DNA of 12,232 bases, taken from assembly GCA_003449615.1 (NCBI GenBank), contig DMHA01000430.1:1-12232 (forward strand), read 5' to 3'. The stretch is from Flavobacterium sp. Its GTDB lineage: Bacteria; Bacteroidota; Bacteroidia; Flavobacteriales; Flavobacteriaceae. Under the pieces are notes generated by a model. It had not been told where the DNA came from and did no database searches. It saw nothing but the letters and a program-made list of their open reading frames with translations. Position 1 is the stretch's first letter. Each line of letters opens with the position of its first letter. The translations under genes were made by a program, and so were the position numbers. This document shows, piece after piece, positions 6,448 through 12,232 of the stretch.

Positions 6448-6807
6448 CTATAAATTTGAAGTGTCATATCCATAATTTTCTAAAGTTTGTTTGACAAAAT
6501 ATAAGGCAAAAAATCCAATTGCAAAACCAAGAATTAAAGCAAAATAAAAGAGCCGTTTTTCTATATCTGATAATTCCTGTATCGAAAATTTTCCCCCTTT
6601 GGTAAATGCTAAAATGTAAATTCCCACTACAAATAAGGCTGGGCCAATCAAAATTCCTTTGAAAGAATAATTGATAGTGTTGCCTAATTTTATTGCTTCG
6701 ACAGGCGAATAAATAAAATAATAGCTGCAAAATAGGCCTACCAATACTAGAAATATACCGCCGATGTATTTTTTAAAAAAGCTTATAATTGAATTATAAT
6801 TTTCCAT
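6448..6807 (-). CDS. Small integral membrane protein, three predicted helices, function unknown
   Basis: The 119-residue product has no cleavable signal but three hydrophobic stretches: about 15-33 (IGGIFLVLVGLFCSYYFIY), about 50-68 (KGILIGPALFVVGIYILAF) and about 86-105 (LFYFALILGFAIGFFALYF). A charged loop KGGKFSIQELSDIEKR separates the second and third. It is therefore an inner-membrane protein; no family was recognised. It starts 35 bases after the stop of the secreted-protein gene upstream and ends four bases before the lipoprotein gene downstream, consistent with co-transcription. The pairing of small membrane proteins with lipoproteins suggests an envelope function, which is inference only. 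Confidence 0.7.
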   Translation of the reverse strand: MENYNSIISFFKKYIGGIFLVLVGLFCSYYFIYSPVEAIKLGNTINYSFKGILIGPALFVVGIYILAFTKGGKFSIQELSDIEKRLFYFALILGFAIGFFALYFVKQTLENYGYDTSNL

Positions 6808-6842
6808 AATACGCTAATTTTGAATAATTTAATCTAATATTA

Positions 6843-7346
6843 TTAGCTGTTTTTCTTAATAAATTTCAATAATTTGAAAGCTTTTCCATTCCATTGATAA
6901 TAGTAAATTCCGTGTTGATTATTATTTTCGGATTCGAAACCACTTCCTGCATAACCATATATGACGAGCAAGTTGCTGTTTTTCTTAAATTCCATCATTT
7001 CGTGGTCGCCCAATTCCATCCCACCAACAGAAACACCTTGAAGTTGAATTGGAAAAAAAACATTTCCAGTTTGTGCATCAATTAGTGCACCTTGCCTGCA
7101 ACCTGTCCCGCAACCCCAATAGGTTAAGATGTATTTCCCTGCAAAATTTACCTCGGAATTTACCAAAGCATTTTTAAGATTGGTTCTATACATTTTTGCT
7201 TCGGGATGACTTTTGAGGTTTACTTTTGGGGCAGTTTTCTTTTCTACTTTAGCTGGATATTGGCTATAAGTTGGCAACTTTTGTGCTATACAAATAGTAC
7301 TAAAAGCAATAGATAAAAAGGCAATTAATCTAATTTTATTTGACAT
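6843..7346 (-). CDS. Secreted protein of unknown function with a conserved-looking GCGTGCRQGA segment
   Basis: The 167-residue product has a signal peptide (about 1-21, ending ICIA before QK) and is predicted to be exported. The core, from about residue 66, reads VNFAGKYILTYWGCGTGC and then QGALIDAQTGNVFFP, with Cys79 and Cys83 the only cysteines of the mature chain and well placed for a disulfide or ligand. A later stretch LLVIYGYAG and the end HGIYYYQWNGKAFKLLK suggest a compact beta-rich fold that may bind a ligand. I recognise this as a conserved hypothetical type but cannot name a function. Its start overlaps the end of the upstream lipoprotein gene by 11 bases, so translation of the two is coupled. 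Confidence 0.7.
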   Translation of the reverse strand: MSNKIRLIAFLSIAFSTICIAQKLPTYSQYPAKVEKKTAPKVNLKSHPEAKMYRTNLKNALVNSEVNFAGKYILTYWGCGTGCRQGALIDAQTGNVFFPIQLQGVSVGGMELGDHEMMEFKKNSNLLVIYGYAGSGFESENNNQHGIYYYQWNGKAFKLLKFIKKNS

Positions 7347-7941
7347 TTTGATGTGTTATTTGAATTTTAAAAGTAAACGGATTGTATTTGAAAGTACCTT
7401 CGACACTGGCACAACAATCGGGATCTTCGAGTGTCCAAAGTTTGTAAGTTCCTGAAATTTCAGTATCGAAATTGGTTATCGAGAAAATAGCTCTTTCTAC
7501 ATCAGTATTGGTTTGAACATAATATTCGCCTTCTATTTTGGAAGCTATTTTCTCACGGAGATTATCATTGGATAAAAATTCATTTCCATTGGAATAGATC
7601 AATTTCAAATAATCTGAAGCTTCATTTATTCCAATGGTACAACTGCAACAATCGCCTGCGGGAAAATAAAGTAGAATGTCATTAGTTTTATCTTGATTAG
7701 CATCAAAAGATTTTATCTTGATGGAATCTTTCGGAAGTCCATAAAAGCGTTCTGGGTTTTCTATTGACCATTTATCAATATTTTCTTGGCAAGGATTTCC
7801 CACTTCACCATTTAAAAGTAATTCTTTTTTCCAAAGTTGAATTTGGTTTTTTAAAAGTTGGTCTTGATTGGGCTTATTTTCTTTTTGTTGGCAAGAAAAC
7901 AAGAACATAAAAGCAATAAAAGCGATATTATTTTTCATCAT
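7336..7941 (-). CDS. Cysteine-containing lipoprotein of unknown function
   Basis: The 201-residue product starts MMKNNIAFIAFMFLFSC, a signal with a lipobox and Cys17; the second Met at 7938 is an equally possible start. The mature part has the segment DANQDKTNDILLYFP (80-94), whose D-x-N-x-D-x-x-x-D spacing resembles calcium-binding FG-GAP or dockerin-like loops. It also holds six cysteines beyond the lipid anchor: Cys51, the cluster GDCCSC (98, 99, 101), and DPDCC (176, 177), so disulfides or metal binding are likely. No family was recognised. It is the first gene of a four-gene set read leftwards; the next gene overlaps its end by 11 bases. Function is unknown. Confidence 0.7.
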   Translation of the reverse strand: MMKNNIAFIAFMFLFSCQQKENKPNQDQLLKNQIQLWKKELLLNGEVGNPCQENIDKWSIENPERFYGLPKDSIKIKSFDANQDKTNDILLYFPAGDCCSCTIGINEASDYLKLIYSNGNEFLSNDNLREKIASKIEGEYYVQTNTDVERAIFSITNFDTEISGTYKLWTLEDPDCCASVEGTFKYNPFTFKIQITHQNVK

Positions 7942-8181
7942 AATGGTTTTAGAATTGATATTACTTTTGACCCAACTTTGACCAAAAATTGTAATTCGAA
8001 GGTAAGCATTATCGGTTTCCTGTTTCTATTTCCAGGATATAATTTCCTAACAAATCAGTAGATCCTTTGCTTGTGCTTTTGTCGAAGAACAAAAAGTTAG
8101 AAATAGTATGGTTATGAAAGTTATTTTTTCATTTTTATTGATTTTAAGTTAGAAGTCAAAGTTGGACATTTTGTAAACACA
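7942..8181. other. Intergenic region upstream of the four-gene lipoprotein operon
   Basis: No gene was recognised here. The stretch should hold the promoter of the leftward operon starting at 7941, but I found no clear TTG / TAnnTTTG pair on the - strand. Two small patterns are visible: the heptamer tttgacc occurs at 7966-7972 and 7977-7983, eleven bases apart and so on the same helix face, which would suit an operator; and ccaactttgac (7972-7982) recurs in inverted form as gtcaaagttgg at 8155-8165. Both are short enough to be chance. Confidence 0.25.
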
Positions 8182-8209
8182 AAAAAATACGACAATTGTC
8201 GTATTTTTT
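8182..8209 (-). terminator. Rho-independent terminator of the PD40 protein gene
   Basis: The 28 bases form a perfect palindrome with arms 8182-8195 and 8196-8209: an A-run, then tacgacaa, mirrored by ttgtcgta and a T-run. It begins 11 bases after the stop codon of the - strand gene ending at 8221, where a terminator is expected. The T-run after the stem exists in both directions, so it would also stop transcription arriving from the left. Confidence 0.8.
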
Positions 8210-8220
8210 AATTTCAAAAC

Positions 8221-9651
8221 TCAATTTTTCATCATTAATTTTTTTGGAATCTTAACCCGCCCAATGGATGATTTTCCTTCTAATATTCGAGTAAAATAAA
8301 GTGTTTCGGAGGTTTCGTCATAAAACGGAGAACCTTCAAAACCGTCACTGTTGACCTTGTTTCCAAGATTGATGGGTTCAGACCATTTTTTCCAAGTATC
8401 GTCCAATCTGTAAGAAACATAAATATCATAATTGCCATAACTACTGTAACCAATACTGCTGAAAAGCAAGGTTTTCGTGTCAGACAATAACTGTGGCATT
8501 CCTTCATCGGAAGCTGAATTGATGACTTTGCCCATATTTTGCAGAAGTCCATAAGTGCCATCTTCTTTTTGGTTGGCAAAATACAAATCGGTTCCGCCTT
8601 GAGTAAAATCGGTTTCGATTCCCATAATCAATATCTTGGCATCTTTTGTTATGGTAATATCTGCCGTTTTTTCATAATTATTATAGGCAGCTATTTTTAA
8701 TGGTTTTAAGGATTGGTAACTTCCGTTTTTGTTTTCTATGAATTCAAATCCAGTTTCGGTAGTATTTTTCGAATATCCCACGCCTCCTTTCAAGATAAAA
8801 CTATCACTATAATATTCGAGATAATTATATTCATCATTCGAACTTAAACTGGATTCTGCAAAGGGTTCAGACCATTTTCCATCGGCTTGCTTTTGACTCG
8901 AAATGACCACATCCTTATTTTCCACAAAAGCTGAATAGAAGATTTTTTGTCCGTCTTGTGAAACGATAACATTAGAAACTTCACTGTTCTCAAACTCCAA
9001 CGATTCTGGTTTTGATAAATTGTCAAATTCGGGAATGGTGTTGATTTTTATTTCAATTGGCTCCTCTGAATCCGAAATTCCGATGGCGTCAATTTGTTTT
9101 TGACCTGGTACGAGTGCAAAACTGAACTCGACTTTTACGGCAACCACATTGGCAACCGCATTTTCCAAAACAGCATATTCTATTCCTGGATTGAAAACAC
9201 TGGGTACTTCCTGCACTTTTCTTCTTTTTCGACCAAAATAATACGCCCGATCCGCAGAAGCCGTAGATTTGAAAGTAGGTGTTTTCCAATCTCTTTTTCG
9301 TGACCAAACCGTTTCGTAATTTCCCGAACCATTGTCCACCGAAATTTTGGTAACACAACCTGAATTCAGGTTTTCGTAAACAGCAACTTGTTTTACGGTT
9401 TGAGGTTTCTCGAAACCTACTTCGATTATTTCTCGTCCGTCGAGGGAATTTTTTGGCATCCAAGCATTGGCAGAACTTCCTCCTTGCGGAAAAGCGTCGG
9501 GTTTTCCTAGAATTCTTTTGATTCCATTTTGTTTTCCACCTAAATCGGTCGAGAATTTTATCAATTTGCTCGCCCATTGAATTTGTTGGGCATTCGCAGA
9601 AAAAAGAACAAAGAATAGAGAAAATAGAATATAGAATATAGATTTTTTCAT
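8221..9651 (-). CDS. Secreted protein with discoidin-like N-terminal domain and PD40/WD40-like beta-propeller
   Basis: The 476-residue product opens with a signal peptide (about 1-21, ending SANA before QQ). Residues about 25-195 look like a galactose-binding/discoidin-type beta-sandwich: ILGKPDAFPQGG, REIIEVGFEKPQTVKQVAVYE and VVAVKVEFSF are typical of its strands. Residues about 210-470 hold PD40-like propeller repeats: VSQDGQKIFYSA, ITKDAKILIMG, LSDTKTLLFSS followed by GNYDIYVSYR, and DETSETLYFTR. The family binds cell-wall or protein ligands in the periplasm or at the surface; many relatives carry an OmpA domain, which is absent here. The gene lies 68 bases downstream of the PQQ-propeller gene, with a hairpin between them, and is followed by a strong terminator. 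No enzymatic residues were recognised; a scaffold or gliding/envelope role is only inference. Confidence 0.75.
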   Translation of the reverse strand: MKKSIFYILFSLFFVLFSANAQQIQWASKLIKFSTDLGGKQNGIKRILGKPDAFPQGGSSANAWMPKNSLDGREIIEVGFEKPQTVKQVAVYENLNSGCVTKISVDNGSGNYETVWSRKRDWKTPTFKSTASADRAYYFGRKRRKVQEVPSVFNPGIEYAVLENAVANVVAVKVEFSFALVPGQKQIDAIGISDSEEPIEIKINTIPEFDNLSKPESLEFENSEVSNVIVSQDGQKIFYSAFVENKDVVISSQKQADGKWSEPFAESSLSSNDEYNYLEYYSDSFILKGGVGYSKNTTETGFEFIENKNGSYQSLKPLKIAAYNNYEKTADITITKDAKILIMGIETDFTQGGTDLYFANQKEDGTYGLLQNMGKVINSASDEGMPQLLSDTKTLLFSSIGYSSYGNYDIYVSYRLDDTWKKWSEPINLGNKVNSDGFEGSPFYDETSETLYFTRILEGKSSIGRVKIPKKLMMKN

Positions 9652-9665
9652 ATCGATTATATTTA

Positions 9666-9701
9666 GAAAAGGGCTATGAAAATCAATTCACAACCCTTTT
9701 C
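9666..9701 (-). terminator. Stem-loop between the PQQ-propeller and PD40 genes
   Basis: The arms gaaaaggg (9666-9673) and cccttttc (9694-9701) are fully complementary, and inside the 20-base loop tgaa (9677-9680) can pair with ttca (9687-9690) after a small internal bulge. It starts 19 bases after the stop of the gene ending at 9720 and stops just before the next start. No long T-run follows on the - strand, so partial termination or mRNA processing between the two genes is more likely than complete termination. Confidence 0.45.
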
Positions 9702-9719
9702 ATTACAACTAAAAAACGC

Positions 9720-11546
9720 TTAATTGTTTACCTTGATTTTTTCAACTTTTTTGCCTTTGAAAGCAAAAATATATTCACCATCAGAGGTAATATCGATTCC
9801 ATCGCCGTATTTTGGACTTCCTCCTTTTCCTTTAGATTGCACTGAACCTTTGGTTTCTCCATTAGTCATATCAATTCCGTAGATGATATTTTTGCTGTTT
9901 CTTTGATCTCTCAAGAAATAATTGTCGCCAATGTGATAAAAATAATCTACCCCTTTTATTTTTTCGGTAGCATAAGCTCTTGACCCATCTTTTTTGTTGT
10001 AGGATGCCAATCCTTTTTCTGAAAGCACCACAACTTTGTCTTCAAAATCAATTACATCGGTAGCTTTTCCAACGCCAGCATCGTTATGTTTTACGTCGAA
10101 TAATTGTTTTCCAGAGGCAATTTCATAGCTATAAAACTCATCGCCATCGCCCACAAAAACCGTTTTGTCTTCGTTTATAATCAAATCGGTAATTCGTTTG
10201 TCGAATTTATCTGAACGCCAAGCCAATTTGCCACTTGTGTCATCCATACAAAGTAGTCCGTTCTTTTGATTTTTATAATCCCAATAAATGTATGGCACGC
10301 TTGCTTTGTAAGTTCCGCCGAATGGCGAAGTTTGAGTTTCCATTCTATATTCCTGAACTTGTACTTTTCCGCCAATTTGTATCAAAACTTTATTTCCAGT
10401 TTTGTAAATATTTGGAACACAAAATGCCCCAGTCACTTTCTCTGATGCCCATAATAATTTTCCTGAATCTAAATCGTGTTTTTCTACATATTTTGTTCTG
10501 TCTCTTGTTCCTAACATCACGATATAAACTGCATTTTCAGTAAACAAAGGTTCGGCAATAGTTCTATAATATTTTTTGCTTTGTGTATTAGAGAACATTC
10601 CACCGCCTCCGCCACTCATATCATTTTCATAAATGGCTTCCCAAAGTTTTTGTCCATTATTATAATCGTAAACCATAAGACCGTTCAGATACAAGAAAAT
10701 TTTGTTGTCTCTAATCCACATATCCAAGATGGCTCTTCTAGTTACTAATTCTTTTTCGACTGTTCCTACAAAGGTAGCATCCCACAAAATTTCGCCATTT
10801 GACGCATTGATTCTTACCAATTGGTTTTTGAAACCTGCAAACAAAGCCCCCAAAGCAGTGGGTTTAAAATTGGCCAAAATGATTTCATTTTTTTCTTTGT
10901 TGTAAATGTATTTACCAACTCCACCCTTAAATCTATTGGTTTCCCAAATTTTTTCTCCTGTATTAGCTTTCACCAGAATGATGGAAGCTTTTTGCGAAAT
11001 CAAAAAAGCATCCAATTCCGAGATGTATTTTACGGTATCCAGTTCGCCTTGATCGGCTCCATCTTCACTTTTAGTTCCTTTAGGAATTAAATTTTGATAG
11101 GATTCAGAACTCCATAATTCCTTTCCTGTTTCAATGTCTAAACAAGCCACCCTATCGGTCCCTAATTTGCGTTCGTCAAAAAGGAACAAATATCCTCCTT
11201 TGTCGGATTTCCATTGGGTATATTGGTATTCCGATTTATTGGTGCCATTAGTAGTGATTTTTTTATAATCGCCGTTCCAAATCGCTTTTCCCTAGGCATC
11301 AAATACAGAGGCCGAATTGTCGTCTGTGCCAATAATAAAATCACCTGTACCCCCGCAAACAGCCAATCTTGTAGCTTTATTTCCGAATTCTGATTCCCAA
11401 ACAGTGGCAAAACTTCCAGATTTTTTACTCCCGCTTGAGCCTCCTAATTTAGCTTTTGCTTTGTCTAATAGTTTTCCAAATTGTGCCGAAGTTGGCACTA
11501 CTGTCATCACGCTGATGACCAACATAAATAATGATAATCTCTTCAT
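9720..11546 (-). pseudogene. Secreted PQQ-like beta-propeller repeat protein (BamB-like), interrupted by an in-frame TAG
   Basis: Reading from the ATG at 11546, a signal peptide (about 1-21, ending TSA before QFGK) leads into the first propeller blade, then codon 85 is TAG (11294-11292). The same frame continues without other stops to 9720 and resumes as GKAIWNGDYKK, completing the blade VFDA-x-GKAIW. Further blades follow with the PQQ-repeat signature: DIETGKELW, KANTGEKIW, NASNGEILW, NYNNGQ-type (YDYNNGQKLW), DLDSGKLLW, DTSGKLAW and EIASGKQLF. Without the stop the protein would be 608 residues plus one, a propeller of seven or eight blades. A single base change from CAG or AAG explains the stop. 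The part after TAG lacks a good start of its own; the first candidate is TTG at 11189, after the signal peptide has been lost. Such proteins serve as periplasmic scaffolds or, less often, quinoprotein dehydrogenases; no enzyme residues were recognised. Sequencing error or stop readthrough are alternatives to decay. Confidence 0.85.
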
Positions 11547-11573
11547 TTTTTTGCGTTTTTAGTTAGTAAAAAA

Positions 11574-11948
11574 TTAAAATGTAATGGTGTAGCGAACTTT
11601 ATATCGCTGTTGTTTTTGAAGTTTGAAATAAAATTTATGGTCTAAAATATAATCCGAAAGGAAATTGGTAAATTTTGGATTGCTAATATCACTATCCACT
11701 TTGAAAAAAGTGGATACTTTTCCGCTTTGAATTACCCCAATATCTATGGTCATTGTTCCTTTGACATCTTTGAATTTTTTGTCTTTTTGTTTCAAAAAAT
11801 CTTTTGATTGAAAAAGTTCATCCATTTCTTTAGTCACCCTTTCGGTCACTTCTTCTTCGTCTGTCAACACTTTTTTTTGCGAAAAAGCAGGTGCAGAAAT
11901 CAGAAGTAGAAAAATTCCAAGGAAAAATATAAGTTGTTGTTTTTTCAT
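11574..11948 (-). CDS. Small secreted protein of unknown function
   Basis: The 124-residue product has a clear signal peptide (about 1-23, ending APAFS before QKK). A highly charged segment (about 24-60, Glu/Lys/Asp rich, probably helical) is followed by a beta-rich part: GTMTIDIGVIQSGKVSTFF, then a helix near NPKFTNFLSDYIL, and the final strand QRYKVRYTITF. The order strand-strand-helix-strand with G.V..G.V resembles the TonB C-terminal fold in outline, but the match is weak and I do not assign it. It ends 27 bases before the PQQ-propeller gene in the same direction, so the two are probably co-transcribed from a promoter in the 80-base gap behind the GSCFA gene. Its function may be tied to the propeller protein; this is inference. 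Confidence 0.7.
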   Translation of the reverse strand: MKKQQLIFFLGIFLLLISAPAFSQKKVLTDEEEVTERVTKEMDELFQSKDFLKQKDKKFKDVKGTMTIDIGVIQSGKVSTFFKVDSDISNPKFTNFLSDYILDHKFYFKLQKQQRYKVRYTITF

Positions 11949-11977
11949 AATGATTTGATTTGTTGGTTAATACTTTA

Positions 11978-12008
11978 CAAATCTGCATCAAATATGAAAT
12001 AGGAACAA
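11978..12008 (-). promoter_or_regulatory. Candidate flavobacterial promoter for the 11948 gene
   Basis: On the - strand TTG (12008-12006) is followed after 20 bases by CAGATTTG (11985-11978), one mismatch from the Bacteroidota consensus TTG-N17-23-TAnnTTTG. The -7 box lies about 30 bases ahead of the start at 11948, a suitable distance. The consensus is short and the DNA is AT-rich, so chance matches are common. Confidence 0.3.
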
Positions 12009-12026
12009 TACGACGAAATACGTATT
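12007..12026 (-). terminator. Weak stem-loop after the GSCFA gene
   Basis: The six-base arms aatacg (12007-12012) and cgtatt (12021-12026) flank an eight-base loop directly behind the stop codon at 12029-12031 of the - strand gene. The stem is short and no T-run follows in the direction of transcription, so termination here would be inefficient. It overlaps the left end of the candidate promoter for the next gene. Confidence 0.25.
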
Positions 12027-12028
12027 TT

Positions 12029-12232
12029 TTAAAATTGAATTTGAGGAAACTGTTTTTGAAGTTTCACCATTTTATCGTGTAGTTTCGATAAAAATTGCTG
12101 GTGACTTTCGGAATTGGAATTGAAAGGTCTGTGTGCTAGTCCTTTTTGAATGGTTTCGACTTCTTTCATAATCGAATGACTTTCTTCAGAAATAGCAGTT
12201 TCGGAAAATCGTTGCCAAATATAATCTATCGC
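12029..12232 (-). CDS. GSCFA domain-containing protein, C-terminal part (partial)
   Basis: The window edge cuts this leftward gene; 67 codons and a TAA remain. The sequence reads AIDYIWQRFSETAIS, then IMKEVETIQKGLAHRPFN, then ESHQQFLSKLHDKM, ending FPQIQF. The block around IQKGLAHRPFN and the HQQFL helix match the end of GSCFA-family proteins, a group related to SGNH/GDSL hydrolases that is common in Bacteroidota and of unknown substrate. The catalytic GSCFA motif itself would lie upstream, outside the window. The frame is open over the whole stretch, with no other gene on either strand. Identification rests on recognition of the C-terminal pattern. Confidence 0.7.
   Translation of the reverse strand, partial: AIDYIWQRFSETAISEESHSIMKEVETIQKGLAHRPFNSNSESHQQFLSKLHDKMVKLQKQFPQIQF

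Noticed and set aside
7972..8165. An 11-bp inverted repeat (ccaactttgac / gtcaaagttgg) that might bound a 194-bp miniature element
   Set aside because: Similarity stops at 11 bases on both sides, no target-site duplication is visible, and such a match can occur by chance in AT-rich DNA.
9089..9577. A 162-codon - strand frame inside the PD40 protein gene, rich in Arg, Lys and Cys
   Set aside because: It is a shifted frame of the gene at 8221-9651, whose own frame has a signal peptide and propeller motifs; the alternative has neither.

Overview
This AT-rich window looks like chromosomal DNA of a member of the Bacteroidota, most likely a Flavobacterium-like Flavobacteriaceae. The grounds are gene content (a GSCFA-domain protein, a DUF4230 protein, an oxidative L-fucose cluster with L-rhamnose-type mutarotase), many short Lys/Asn/Ile-rich secreted proteins and lipoproteins, and start codons preceded by A/T-rich sequence without clear Shine-Dalgarno motifs. 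No rRNA, tRNA, CRISPR array or intact insertion sequence was seen.

Left third (1-4834, + strand): an L-fucose utilisation cluster. In order it holds the 3' end of an SDR that is probably 2-keto-3-deoxy-L-fuconate dehydrogenase, a secreted GH29 alpha-L-fucosidase, a fumarylacetoacetate-hydrolase-family 2,4-diketo-3-deoxy-L-fuconate hydrolase, an L-fucose/L-rhamnose mutarotase, an amidohydrolase-type L-fuconolactonase, and an SDR that is probably L-fucose dehydrogenase. Together they outline release of fucose from glycans and its non-phosphorylative oxidation to pyruvate plus L-lactate. The one missing enzyme, L-fuconate dehydratase, and any permease would lie upstream of the window. The fucosidase is disrupted: one base is missing in an A8 tract at 1487-1494, and a second lesion near 1746 shifts the frame again, so the conserved C-terminus is spread over three frames. 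The last SDR carries Asn where the SDR catalytic Lys is expected. Between mutarotase and lactonase lie two tandem copies of a hairpin-forming repeat.

Middle (4835-8220, - strand): convergent to the fucose cluster. It contains a DUF4230 membrane-anchored protein, a decayed C-terminal remnant of a LuxR-type HTH regulator, and a tightly packed four-gene set of unknown function: lipoprotein, secreted protein, three-helix membrane protein, lipoprotein.

Right third (8221-12232, - strand): a secreted protein with a discoidin-like N-terminus and PD40-type propeller, followed by a perfect-palindrome terminator; a secreted PQQ-repeat beta-propeller protein interrupted by one in-frame TAG; a small secreted protein of unknown function; and the C-terminus of a GSCFA-domain protein cut by the window edge.

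The recurring theme is gene decay: a twice-frameshifted fucosidase, an amber-interrupted propeller gene and a regulator remnant. Sequencing error is an alternative for the first two and cannot be excluded from sequence alone.
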